Origin: Flavobacterium celericrescens | Lineage (GTDB): Bacteria; Bacteroidota; Bacteroidia; Flavobacteriales; Flavobacteriaceae | DNA: 64,000 bases | Direction of reading: 5' to 3' | Assembly (NCBI RefSeq): GCF_011392075.1 | Contig: NZ_JAAJBV010000003.1 | Coordinates: 186,001 to 250,000 of the forward strand | In this document: one piece after another, positions 52,589 to 60,981 of the stretch | How positions within the stretch are numbered: position 1 is the stretch's first letter | Layout: each line of letters opens with the position of its first letter | Made by a program: the position numbers and the translations under genes | The notes under the pieces: generated by a model | The model's input: the letters and a program-made list of their open reading frames with translations, nothing else | Told to the model about the DNA's origin: nothing | The model's database searches: none

Positions 52589-52726
52589 TTTAAAGTAACA
52601 AAGTACCTAAGTTGCAAAGTTGGTAAAAAATATATTAGTCAAAGTCCTTTTTTTTGTATTTATTTAAGAAAACTTTGAATTACAATACATCTTTTTCTTT
52701 GTAACTTTGCGACTTTGAAACTTTAA
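52589..52726. repeat. ACTTTG-rich intergenic arrays, two copies in inverted orientation
   Basis: On the minus strand, 52589-52623 reads as successive ACTTTG/ACTTAG-like words upstream of the phosphoesterase; on the plus strand, 52691-52726 has CTTTGTAACTTTGCGACTTT upstream of truA, with about 9-10 bp between words. Related arrays are at 27780-27812 and 55431-55470. The truA copy contains the -7 box TAACTTTG (52702-52709). Confidence 0.6.
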
Positions 52727-52734
52727 ACTACATT

Positions 52735-53493
52735 TTGAGATATTTCATAGAATTTGCCTACAACGGAAAAAATTTCCACGGATTTCAGAGCCAGCCTGAC
52801 GCTTCGTCGGTACAAGAAACTCTGGAAAAAGCCCTTTCTACACTTTTAAGAGAAACTATCGCAATTGTAGGCGCTGGGAGAACCGATTCGGGTGTGCATG
52901 CCAAACAAATGTATGCCCATTTTGAAACCGAATTGGAATTGGATTCTAGTTATTGGTCACATAAATTAAATTCGTTTTTACCGCCATCGATTGTAGTGTA
53001 TCGTATTTTCAAAGTAGCTGATGATGCCCATGCGCGTTTTGATGCAACTTCTAGAACCTACGAATATTACATGCACACGTTTAAAGATGCGTTTATTACG
53101 GATGGAAGTTGGTATCATTCGCATCATTTGGATTTGGACAAAATGAATGAAGCGTGCCAAATTTTGTTTGAATACATTGATTTTGAGTGTTTTTCGAAAG
53201 TACATACTGATGTGAATACTTTTAATTGTAAAATTTCAGAAGCACATTGGAAACATTCAGGAAATCAGCTTATCTTTACCATCACTGCTGATCGATTTTT
53301 ACGTAATATGGTAAGAGCTATTGTAGGAACAATGGTAAACATTGGTTTAGGCAAAATCGAAATAACCGATTTACGCACAATCATCGAAAGTAAAGACAGA
53401 GGAAAAGCCGGATTTTCAGTTCCAGCACATGGTTTATACTTAGTAAATGTTGCCTATCCGTACATAAAAGAAAGAGAAAAAATTAATGAGTAA
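52735..53493 (+). CDS. truA: tRNA pseudouridine synthase A
   Basis: 252-aa enzyme modifying U38-40 of tRNA anticodon arms. RYFIEFAYNGKNFHGFQSQPDASSVQETLEKAL is the standard N-terminus, and the catalytic Asp lies in GAGRTDSGVHAKQM (about 47-60). LNSFLPPSIVV and RFLRNMVRAIVGT complete the fold. The initiation codon is a TTG at 52735: no ATG or GTG lies between it and the promoter box, and homologues begin at this position. The end overlaps the ABC exporter gene by 8 bp. Confidence 0.96.
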   Translation: MRYFIEFAYNGKNFHGFQSQPDASSVQETLEKALSTLLRETIAIVGAGRTDSGVHAKQMYAHFETELELDSSYWSHKLNSFLPPSIVVYRIFKVADDAHARFDATSRTYEYYMHTFKDAFITDGSWYHSHHLDLDKMNEACQILFEYIDFECFSKVHTDVNTFNCKISEAHWKHSGNQLIFTITADRFLRNMVRAIVGTMVNIGLGKIEITDLRTIIESKDRGKAGFSVPAHGLYLVNVAYPYIKEREKINE

Positions 53494-55306
53494 AATAAAA
53501 ACATCATCGTTTACTAAATTGTTAGCATACGCAAAACCTTACAAAGGAAAACTATACTTTGTAGTTTTTTGGGCGATATTCTTAGCAATTATGACGGCTT
53601 TAAGACCTTTTTTATTAAACTTTACTATTGATAATTATTTAGTAGATGCTAAAAAAGAAACTAACATAATCCAACAATATTTTGATGAATTTATGCAATT
53701 CTTCTTTTCTGGAAACGACAATCCTACTAATTTGAAAGTATTAGTAATAGTTATGTTTATTGCTCTTGTACTCGAAGGTATTTCTCAGTTTTACTTCACT
53801 TATCTAGCCAATTGGTTGGGACAAGACATCATTAAAGATTTACGTAATAAACTATATAACCATATTGCTTCATTTAAAATGAAATACTTTGACAATGAAC
53901 CTGTTGGAAAACTAGTAACTCGTTCGGTTTCAGATATTGAATCTATCGCCAGTATCTTTAGTCAAGGTTTGTTTATGATTGTAAGTGATGTATTAAAAAT
54001 GATTATTGTAATTATTTTTATGCTGGTGGTAAATTGGAAAATTACAGGAATTGTTCTTCTAATAATGCCTGTAATATTAATTGCTACAAACATTTTTAAT
54101 CGAAAAATGAAAGTGGCTTTTAATGATGTTAGAAATGAAGTGGCTAATCTAAATACTTTTGTTCAAGAACGATTAACAGGCATGAAAATCGTACAACTGT
54201 TCAATAGAGAAAAAATTGAACATGAAAAATTCAAAGAAATTAACGAAAAACACAACAAAGCTTGGTTAAAAAACATACTGTACAACTCCATCTTTTTCCC
54301 TATTGCCGATATTATTTCAAATATTAGTATTGGTTTAGTGGTGTATTTTGGTGCCATTTGGATTATTAATGGCGATACCGACACAACTATTGGGCAATTA
54401 GTTGCTTTCAATATGTACATTACCATGTTATACAACCCATTACGTCAAATTGCAGATAAATTCAATGTGATGCAAATGGGAATTATTGCAGCGGATAGAG
54501 TGTTTGAAATTTTAGATACCGAAGATAACGTGCAAGATAACGGCACTATTGAAGCTTCTCATTTTAAAGGAACTATCGAATTAAAAGACGTTCGTTTCAG
54601 TTACATCAAAAATGAAGAAGTTTTAAAAGGAATCAATCTTCAAGTACAACCAGGCGAAACTATTGCCATTGTGGGAAGTACAGGTGCAGGAAAATCAACC
54701 ATTATCAATTTATTAAATCGTTTTTACGAAATTGATTCAGGTGAAATTACGATTGACAACCGCAATATCAACGAATATACTTTAGAAAGCCTTCGCAAGC
54801 AAATTGCTATTGTGTTGCAGGATGTTTTCTTATTTTCGGACACTATTTACAATAATATTACACTGCATAACGAAACTATTTCAAGAGAAGATGTTATAGC
54901 TGCCGCCAAAAAAATAGGCGTGCATGATTTCATTATGACTTTACCTGAAGATTATAATTATAACGTAAAAGAACGCGGTGTAATGTTATCTTCTGGGCAA
55001 CGCCAATTGATTGCCTTTTTGAGAGCATATGTGAGTGACCCAAGCATATTGATTTTAGATGAAGCGACATCTTCTATCGACACCCATTCTGAAGAATTGA
55101 TTCAAAAAGCTACTGAAACCATAACAAAAGATAGAACTTCAATTGTAATCGCTCACCGCTTGGCAACCATTGTTAATGCTAGTAAAATCATCGTAATGGA
55201 TAAAGGCCAAATTGTAGAATTCGGAAAACATAGCGAATTGGTGAATAAGCCAAATGGTTATTATAAGAAATTGTACGATTCGCAGTTTGCTGTGGAGGTT
55301 GAATAG
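53486..55306 (+). CDS. ABC exporter, fused permease and ATPase (MsbA-like)
   Basis: 606-aa half-transporter that works as a homodimer or with a partner. Six spans occupy about 15-330, with a long periplasmic loop after the first span. The ATPase has Walker A AIVGSTGAGKSTIINLL (about 393-409), Q-loop VLQDVFLFSDTI, signature MLSSGQRQLIAF and Walker B ILILDEATSSID with the H-loop IVIAHRL. The signature is SSGQ rather than SGGQ. It is cotranscribed with truA. The substrate is unknown (lipid or drug). Confidence 0.92.
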   Translation: MSKIKTSSFTKLLAYAKPYKGKLYFVVFWAIFLAIMTALRPFLLNFTIDNYLVDAKKETNIIQQYFDEFMQFFFSGNDNPTNLKVLVIVMFIALVLEGISQFYFTYLANWLGQDIIKDLRNKLYNHIASFKMKYFDNEPVGKLVTRSVSDIESIASIFSQGLFMIVSDVLKMIIVIIFMLVVNWKITGIVLLIMPVILIATNIFNRKMKVAFNDVRNEVANLNTFVQERLTGMKIVQLFNREKIEHEKFKEINEKHNKAWLKNILYNSIFFPIADIISNISIGLVVYFGAIWIINGDTDTTIGQLVAFNMYITMLYNPLRQIADKFNVMQMGIIAADRVFEILDTEDNVQDNGTIEASHFKGTIELKDVRFSYIKNEEVLKGINLQVQPGETIAIVGSTGAGKSTIINLLNRFYEIDSGEITIDNRNINEYTLESLRKQIAIVLQDVFLFSDTIYNNITLHNETISREDVIAAAKKIGVHDFIMTLPEDYNYNVKERGVMLSSGQRQLIAFLRAYVSDPSILILDEATSSIDTHSEELIQKATETITKDRTSIVIAHRLATIVNASKIIVMDKGQIVEFGKHSELVNKPNGYYKKLYDSQFAVEVE

Positions 55307-55313
55307 TATAGTG

Positions 55314-55341
55314 TTCAGTATTCAGTGGTTAGTGTTCAGTT
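55314..55341. repeat. Degenerate 7-bp TTCAGTG repeat after a stop codon
   Basis: Four 7-bp units TTCAGTA, TTCAGTG, GTTAGTG and TTCAGTT begin 8 bp after the ABC exporter stop codon, matching the array after ilvE. Confidence 0.75.
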
Positions 55342-55430
55342 TTAGAACGCAGATAACGGGGATTGAAAGGATTATTGTAGATTCTTTTTCTGTTCCTAGT
55401 TTCCTTTCTGGTTAAAATAATCACATATTT

Positions 55431-55470
55431 CCTTTGCGTTTCCTTGCGTAAAACTTTGCGAACTTTGCGT
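55431..55470 (+). repeat. CTTTGCG array upstream of lpdA
   Basis: Four CTTTGCG/CTTGCG words end at 55438, 55448, 55460 and 55469, about 10 bp apart. The same kind of array lies near truA and uvrB. Confidence 0.6.
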
Positions 55471-55534
55471 TTAAACTTTTAAAATAATTCCTTAAATTCG
55501 CAACTTATAAATAAAACTGAAATACTTTATAAAA

Positions 55535-56923
55535 ATGAAATACGATATCATTGTTTTAGGAAGTGGTCCTGGTGGTTATGTAACTGCTATTAGAGCATCA
55601 CAATTAGGCTTCAAAGTAGCCGTTATCGAAAAAGAAAATTTGGGTGGAATTTGTTTGAATTGGGGTTGTATTCCAACGAAAGCATTATTAAAATCGGCTC
55701 AAGTTTTTGATTACCTAAAACATGCTTCAGATTACGGATTAACTGTTAAAGAATTTGATAAAGACTTCAATGCTGTAGTAAAACGTTCTCGTGACGTAGC
55801 AGAAGGAATGAGCAAAGGCGTTCAATTCTTAATGAAGAAAAACAAAATCGACGTAATTGATGGTTTTGGTAAAATAAAACCAGGTAAAAAAGTAGACGTA
55901 ACTGCTGCCGACGGAAAAGTAACTGAATATTCAGCGGATCATATCATCATTGCAACTGGAGCTCGTTCTCGCGAATTGCCAAACTTACCACAAGATGGTA
56001 AAAAAGTAATCGGATACCGCCAAGCGATGACATTACCTGAGCAACCAAAGAAAATGATTGTAGTGGGTTCTGGTGCGATTGGAGTTGAGTTTGCTCATTT
56101 CTATAACGCAATGGGAACTGAAGTTACGATTGTAGAATTCATGCCAAACGTAGTTCCAGTGGAAGACGAAGACATCTCAAAACAATTTGAGCGTTCGTTG
56201 AAAAAAGCGGGAATCAACGTAATGACGAACTCTTCTGTGGAAAGAATTGATACTGCTGGAAACGGCGTAAAAGCATTCGTGAAAACAGCAAAAGGAGAAG
56301 AAGTTTTAGAAGCCGATATCTTATTATCAGCGGTTGGAATTAAAACTAACATCGAAAACATCGGATTAGAAGAAACCGGTATTGCTACCGATAGAGATAA
56401 AATCTTAGTTAACGCTTACTACCAAACAAACGTTCCAGGTTACTACGCTATTGGTGATGTAACGCCTGGACAAGCTTTAGCTCACGTGGCTTCAGCTGAA
56501 GGTATTTTATGTGTGGAAAAAATCGCAGGTTTACATGTTGAAGCGTTAGATTACGGAAATATTCCAGGTTGTACGTATGCTACTCCAGAAATTGCTTCTG
56601 TGGGTATGACTGAAAAACAAGCAAAAGAAAAAGGATACGAATTGAAAATTGGTAAATTCCCATTCTCGGCTTCAGGAAAAGCAAAAGCAGCTGGAACTCC
56701 AGACGGATTTGTAAAAGTAATTTTCGATGCAAAATACGGCGAATGGTTAGGTTGCCACATGATAGGTGCCGGCGTTACTGATATGATTGCAGAAGCAGTT
56801 GTAGCTCGTAAATTAGAAACCACTGGACACGAAATCTTAAAAGCAGTTCACCCGCACCCAACCATGAGTGAAGCGGTTATGGAAGCGGTTGCTGATGCTT
56901 ACGGTGAAGTGATTCACTTGTAG
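55535..56923 (+). CDS. lpdA: Dihydrolipoyl dehydrogenase
   Basis: E3 flavoenzyme of 462 aa for 2-oxoacid dehydrogenase and glycine cleavage complexes. FAD site VLGSGPGGYVTAIRA (about 7-21), redox disulphide GGICLNWGCIPTKAL (about 37-51), NAD site VVGSGAIGVEFAHFY (about 176-190) and the interface His-Glu in HPHPTMSEAVMEA near the end. Codons are more C-ending than in neighbours, which suggests high expression. It is a single gene with its own terminator. Confidence 0.97.
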   Translation: MKYDIIVLGSGPGGYVTAIRASQLGFKVAVIEKENLGGICLNWGCIPTKALLKSAQVFDYLKHASDYGLTVKEFDKDFNAVVKRSRDVAEGMSKGVQFLMKKNKIDVIDGFGKIKPGKKVDVTAADGKVTEYSADHIIIATGARSRELPNLPQDGKKVIGYRQAMTLPEQPKKMIVVGSGAIGVEFAHFYNAMGTEVTIVEFMPNVVPVEDEDISKQFERSLKKAGINVMTNSSVERIDTAGNGVKAFVKTAKGEEVLEADILLSAVGIKTNIENIGLEETGIATDRDKILVNAYYQTNVPGYYAIGDVTPGQALAHVASAEGILCVEKIAGLHVEALDYGNIPGCTYATPEIASVGMTEKQAKEKGYELKIGKFPFSASGKAKAAGTPDGFVKVIFDAKYGEWLGCHMIGAGVTDMIAEAVVARKLETTGHEILKAVHPHPTMSEAVMEAVADAYGEVIHL

Positions 56924-56960
56924 TCTTTAGAACAAAGAGAAAAGATTAAAGAAAATAGAT

Positions 56961-56996
56961 TAAATCCGATTTGTGAAAGCAGGTCGGATTTTTTTG
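56961..56996 (+). terminator. Terminator after lpdA
   Basis: Stem AAATCCGA/TCGGATTT with a 14-nt loop and seven T residues; its stem resembles the repeated hairpins at 58273 and 62398. Confidence 0.75.
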
Positions 56997-57032
56997 TGGA
57001 TAACTTGGAAAAGGTTTGTAGGAAAATTTGAT

Positions 57033-57040
57033 TATATTTG
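57033..57040 (+). promoter_or_regulatory. -7 promoter box TATATTTG for the TIR gene
   Basis: Exact TAnnTTTG match about 90 nt before ATG 57130, giving a leader of roughly 80 nt, long for this genome. A TTTG lies 14 bp upstream, closer than usual. Confidence 0.45.
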
Positions 57041-57129
57041 AGGAAAGTGAACTTTAACAAGCCATTCTTGCCCAATTAACAAGATTTGTGTTTAAAATTT
57101 ACAAACATTTACAAGTTACAATACATTAT

Positions 57130-58071
57130 ATGAAAAAATTACAAAAAATAGAATTAATCGATAAAATTGGTAGAGAACTTCAAGAGAGAATGAAGTTCAG
57201 TGAAATTGATAGTTATTTTGAAAGTTACGGAATACCTACCAATCACCAACCAAGTTATAATAGTAAATACGTTTATGTAAGAGAGGTTTTGCCAAAAGTA
57301 CAAGATGAAATCATATTAGAAATTGCCACCGAATTAGGAATTGAACATAAAGCTGATTATTTAAATTCTAATTTAGTAAAAGAAAGTGAGGCTACATTCT
57401 GGAAACCAGGACATTTTAAACTTTTTATTAGTCACTTAGCAAGTTTTAAAGCAACAATTGCAATTTTAAAGACAGAACTTGAAAAATATGGAATTTCATC
57501 ATTTGTTGCTCACGAAGATATTGAACCAACAAAGGAATGGCAAAGCGAAATCGAAAAAGGACTATTCACAATGGATGCTTTTTGTGCAGTATTAATGGAA
57601 GGTTTTAAAGAGAGTAACTGGACCGACCAAGAAGTGGGGGTTGCAGTTGGTAGAAATGTATTGATCATACCAATACGCAAAGGGCTTGACCCCTATGGAT
57701 TTATTGGAAAATATCAAGGATTTCAAGCAATTGGAAAAAACATAGGACAAGTAGCAGAAGGAATATTTGAAATTATATCAAGAAACGAAAAAACAAAATC
57801 AAAATATTTAAATACTCTTGTGGAATTAATTCTACTTTCAAACACAGCTAGCCAAGGAATTGAAAGATTAAATGCACTTAAAAAAATTAAAGATTTACCA
57901 AAAGAAAAAATCGAATACTTACAAGAAAAAATAATTGAGAACGAAAATCTTAAACAAACAAAATTTTTAAATCCATTTAACGAAATAGCGTGGAAATATG
58001 AACTTGAAGGTTTAAGCCTAAAATCATTTGAAAAAGTAAAAGTACAAGACTATGATGATTTACCATTTTAA
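57130..58071 (+). CDS. TIR-domain protein, candidate antiphage effector
   Basis: 313 aa from ATG 57130; a GTG at 57088 is in frame but adds a segment unlike the family start. Residues 1-90 form a helical domain of unknown type (LIDKIGRELQERMKFSEIDSYFESYG). About 95-210 is a TIR domain: first strand FKLFISH, BB-loop region AHEDIEPTKEWQSEIEKGL, strand FCAVLMEGF and SNWTDQEVGVA, whose Glu (about E158) is where TIR NADases have the catalytic glutamate. About 211-313 is helical and charged. Bacterial TIR proteins often cleave NAD+ or make signal nucleotides in defence. A small membrane protein gene follows 33 bp on. Confidence 0.8.
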   Translation: MKKLQKIELIDKIGRELQERMKFSEIDSYFESYGIPTNHQPSYNSKYVYVREVLPKVQDEIILEIATELGIEHKADYLNSNLVKESEATFWKPGHFKLFISHLASFKATIAILKTELEKYGISSFVAHEDIEPTKEWQSEIEKGLFTMDAFCAVLMEGFKESNWTDQEVGVAVGRNVLIIPIRKGLDPYGFIGKYQGFQAIGKNIGQVAEGIFEIISRNEKTKSKYLNTLVELILLSNTASQGIERLNALKKIKDLPKEKIEYLQEKIIENENLKQTKFLNPFNEIAWKYELEGLSLKSFEKVKVQDYDDLPF

Positions 58072-58104
58072 GAATGATAACATGAAATTCAAAGAATCAC
58101 AATA

Positions 58105-58254
58105 ATGACACAACAAATTTTATTACTCATAATGGTTTTAATTGGAGTCTATTATGCACGTAAATATGGAAATAAAGCAAAACGTGACATCGAAAAATTC
58201 AATCAGAATAAAGAACAAGATAAGATTAAAAAAACTGATAGCTCAGATTTTTAA
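58105..58254 (+). CDS. Small single-span membrane protein, 49 aa
   Basis: ATG 58105 to TAA 58252-58254 encodes MTQQILLLIMVLIGVYYARK followed by a charged Lys/Asp/Gln-rich tail (AKRDIEKFNQNKEQDKIKK). One N-terminal span with a cytosolic tail is predicted. It lies 33 bp after the TIR gene and before a terminator, so it is probably on the same transcript. A seven-codon open frame (58082-58105) ends in the TAATG that starts it. I do not recognise the family; it could be a partner, anchor or pore for the TIR protein, which is inference. Confidence 0.6.
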   Translation: MTQQILLLIMVLIGVYYARKYGNKAKRDIEKFNQNKEQDKIKKTDSSDF

Positions 58255-58272
58255 TCCTTGTCCATAAAGCTA

Positions 58273-58304
58273 AAAATCCGACTCCATCACAAGTCGGATT
58301 TTTT
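58273..58304 (+). terminator. Terminator of the TIR unit (repeat copy 1)
   Basis: Stem AAATCCGACT/AGTCGGATTT with loop CCATCACA and a T-run. A copy identical over 31 bp, loop included, lies at 62398-62430. Confidence 0.85.
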
Positions 58305-58843
58305 GTCTTTAAGATTCTTTATGAATGGTAAAAATGAGGTTTATGTTCTTTTTACAATACTCATTTTTGCGTTAGTCTGTATCTTTATTTTAATTTCCCT
58401 AGGGCATTTATACAATTGCTGTACAGGAATTAACCAATTCCCCTAGGGGAATTAACTCATTTCCCTAGGGAAATTTATTTTTTTGTCCGTATGAATGTAA
58501 AAATCAGTACAGAAATGAAGAAAAAACAATTCGCTTCCTCTACTCCACTGAAAAACAAAAACAAAACCGCTATATAAAATTCAACTACAAAACTGAAAAT
58601 TAAATATTGATTGTCAATATATTACATTTTTTGTAAAAATATATTTATAAAAAATTGTAACTATTTTTTTACTACTGCGTATAATTAGCATATAAAAAAT
58701 GGAACAATAAAATACCAAATAGGTGTTACTACTCTTAGACTTATTCAAATAAAAATTTGATTCTTCAATATTAAAAAAACTAAGTAAACACAACTTTATT
58801 CAATTCCATTCAAAATGTTCATATAACTAAAAAATTTAAAAAG
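58305..58843. other. Intergenic region between the TIR unit and the SPFH gene
   Basis: 539 bp after the terminator. It contains a doubtful 41-codon frame (58321-58446) with one hydrophobic span that ends inside a repeat, the four-palindrome array at 58395-58482, and then AT-rich sequence with no exact TAnnTTTG box and no convincing gene up to the SPFH start. Confidence 0.6.
58395..58482. repeat. Four 22-bp units with phased palindromic cores
   Basis: Units start at 58395, 58417, 58439 and 58461. Their cores are CCCTAGGG, CTGTACAG, CCCCTAGGGG and CCCTAGGG, with centres exactly 22 bp apart. The third extends to an 18-bp perfect palindrome (58436-58453) and the fourth to 16 bp (58459-58474). 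The second unit has a different core that is still palindromic, while its flank GAATTAAC is shared with the third. Confidence 0.8.
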
Positions 58844-60748
58844 ATGACTGAAATTTTATCATTTTGGTGGTTAATTATTTTGATTTTATCCATCGTGTTT
58901 TACAAATTTGTTTTAAGAGTTTTCTTTGGTATGGTAATCGTTCCAGAAGACAAAATTGGTTTGGTTACAAAAAAATTCGTGCTTTTTGGTACGGATAAAT
59001 CTTTACCCGACGGAAGAATTATCGCTACTAAAGGTGAAGCTGGTTTTCAAGCAAAAACACTTGCTCCTGGTTTATATTGGGGAATGTGGATTTGGCAATA
59101 CGCAGTGGATATGACATCGTTTACTATTATTCCTGAAGGAAAAATTGGATTGGTTTTGAGTAAAGATGGACAAGAAATACCTACAGGACGCATTTTAGCT
59201 AGAAAAGTTGATAGTGATAATTATCAAGATGCGACAGCTTTCCTAAATAATGGTGGGCAAAAAGGACGACAAACAGCTTTTATTACAACTGGTTCCTATC
59301 GTATCAATACCTTTTTGTTTGAAATAGTAATTGCTGATCAAGTAAAAATATTTGAAAACATGGTTGGTATTGTTACCGCACTAGATGGAGATCCAATTCC
59401 ACAAGGACAAATTGCAGGTAAATATGTTGATGGGCACAACAACTTCCAAGATTTTGATTTCTTTCTAGAGCAAGGTGGAAATCGCGGTTTACAACCTCAA
59501 GTTATGCTTGCTGGTTCGTATTACATCAATACTTGGGCAATTCAAATTGAACAAAATCCAATGACGGATGTGCCAATTGGATATGTAGGTGTCGTAATAT
59601 CATATATTGGTGAAGACGGAAAAGATGTTACAGGTGATACTTTCAAACACGGAAATATAGTTTCTAAAGGACAACGTGGGGTGTGGATGGAACCTTTTGG
59701 TCCTGGTAAATATGCGCTAAATAAGTATACTACCAAGCTAGAACCTGTGCCAACCACAAACCTAGTGTTAAACTGGGCAAATGCTAGAAGTGAATCGCAT
59801 GATTTAGATAAAAATTTATCGACTATTACGGTGCGTTCAAAAGACGGATTCCCTTTTAATCTAGACGTGGCACAAATTATCCATGTGCCTGCAAATGAAG
59901 CGCCAAAAGTAATTGCGCGTTTTGGTAGCATGACCAATTTGGTTTCTCAAGTTTTAGAACCAACCATTGGTAACTATTTCCGTAATTCAGCTCAGGACAG
60001 TGATGTGATTTCTTTTTTAAGTACTCGTAAAGAGCGACAAGAATCGGCAAAAAATCATATCAAAACAGTTTTAGATGAATATAATGTAAATGCTGTTGAT
60101 ACATTGATTGGAGATATTGTTCCTCCAGATTCATTAATGAAAACATTAACCGATAGAAAAATTGCGGAAGAAGAACAAAAAACATATCAAACACAAAAAT
60201 TAGCCCAAGAACAACGCCAAGGAGTTGAAAAGGAAACGGCTATTGCTGATATGCAAAAAGAAATTGTAAGAGCTTCTCAAAGTGTAGAAATTGCACAACG
60301 AACAGCAGACGCAACGGTTAAAAAAGCGGAAGGTGATGCAACAAGTTTGAAATTAAATGTAAATGCTGAAGCTGAAGCAACAAAAATGAGAGCAAACGCA
60401 GAAGCAGAGGCAACAAAAGCAAGAGCTGGAGCGCAAGCTGAAGCAACAAAACTTAATGCAAGTGCAGAAGCTGAAAAAATTTCGAAAACTGGTCTAGCAG
60501 AAGCTGAAAAAATCATGGCTATTGGTAAATCTACTGCAGAAGCTTATCAATTGCAAGTCTCTGCAATGGGCGGTGACAACTTTACTAAATATAAAATCAC
60601 AGAAGAAATTGGTAAAGGCAACATCAAAGTAATTCCAGATGTATTAATTACAGGGAATAATGGTGCAGAAGGTGGCATTAGTGGTTTATTAGGTATGAAG
60701 CTAATGGAATTAATGGACGCCAATAAAAAAGAAGAAAACAAATCTTAA
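58844..60748 (+). CDS. SPFH/flotillin-like protein with four N-terminal repeats
   Basis: 634 aa. One N-terminal span (about 5-30), then four modules of about 65-85 residues beginning VPEDKIGLVTKK, IPEGKIGLVLSK, ENMVGIVTA and VPIGYVGVVIS, each carrying a variant of GRIxA-K and the later ones GSYxIN. Next comes an SPFH/Band-7 core (about 305-445, ITVRSKDGFPFNLDVAQIIHV), then a long coiled coil rich in AEAEATK (about 445-570) and a Gly-rich C-terminus (GGISGLLGMKLMEL). Flotillins form membrane rings or cages; the repeats recall major vault protein. No NfeD partner gene is adjacent. Confidence 0.85.
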   Translation: MTEILSFWWLIILILSIVFYKFVLRVFFGMVIVPEDKIGLVTKKFVLFGTDKSLPDGRIIATKGEAGFQAKTLAPGLYWGMWIWQYAVDMTSFTIIPEGKIGLVLSKDGQEIPTGRILARKVDSDNYQDATAFLNNGGQKGRQTAFITTGSYRINTFLFEIVIADQVKIFENMVGIVTALDGDPIPQGQIAGKYVDGHNNFQDFDFFLEQGGNRGLQPQVMLAGSYYINTWAIQIEQNPMTDVPIGYVGVVISYIGEDGKDVTGDTFKHGNIVSKGQRGVWMEPFGPGKYALNKYTTKLEPVPTTNLVLNWANARSESHDLDKNLSTITVRSKDGFPFNLDVAQIIHVPANEAPKVIARFGSMTNLVSQVLEPTIGNYFRNSAQDSDVISFLSTRKERQESAKNHIKTVLDEYNVNAVDTLIGDIVPPDSLMKTLTDRKIAEEEQKTYQTQKLAQEQRQGVEKETAIADMQKEIVRASQSVEIAQRTADATVKKAEGDATSLKLNVNAEAEATKMRANAEAEATKARAGAQAEATKLNASAEAEKISKTGLAEAEKIMAIGKSTAEAYQLQVSAMGGDNFTKYKITEEIGKGNIKVIPDVLITGNNGAEGGISGLLGMKLMELMDANKKEENKS

Positions 60749-60759
60749 TAATTAATTTT

Positions 60760-60793
60760 AAATCCGTCTAAATTTCTAGACGGATTTTTTTTA
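60760..60793 (+). terminator. Terminator after the SPFH gene
   Basis: Stem ATCCGTCTA/TAGACGGAT with a 6-nt loop, followed by eight T residues. Confidence 0.85.
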
Positions 60794-60961
60794 TTTTTAG
60801 TTGAATTCTTAGAAAAGTCTTGTAGCAAAATTGATTACATTTGAAAGATGCTAATTAATAAATAGCTTTTTGTAATAATATAAACGCACAACCGTGGTTT
60901 GCTTCAATGGCTACTTCCGGATTTTCCTGCTAAAAATAAGCTACTAAATTGGATGTTTTGC

Positions 60962-60969
60962 TATATTTG
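60962..60969 (+). promoter_or_regulatory. -7 promoter box TATATTTG before the NrfD-like fragment
   Basis: Exact TAnnTTTG match; the transcript would begin about 60975 with a leader of about 78 nt containing an inverted repeat. Confidence 0.5.
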
Positions 60970-60981
60970 TAATAACTTGAT

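Noticed and set aside
58258..58320. Upstream extension of that frame through the terminator
   Set aside because: It would translate the terminator hairpin, and the start is not an ATG.
58321..58446. 41-codon frame with a hydrophobic span after the TIR terminator
   Set aside because: Its second half runs through the 22-bp palindromic units and its stop is inside one of them; there is no promoter box and no recognisable family.
60277..60516. Minus-strand Ala/Ser-rich frame
   Set aside because: It is the antisense shadow of the AEAEATK coiled coil of the SPFH gene.
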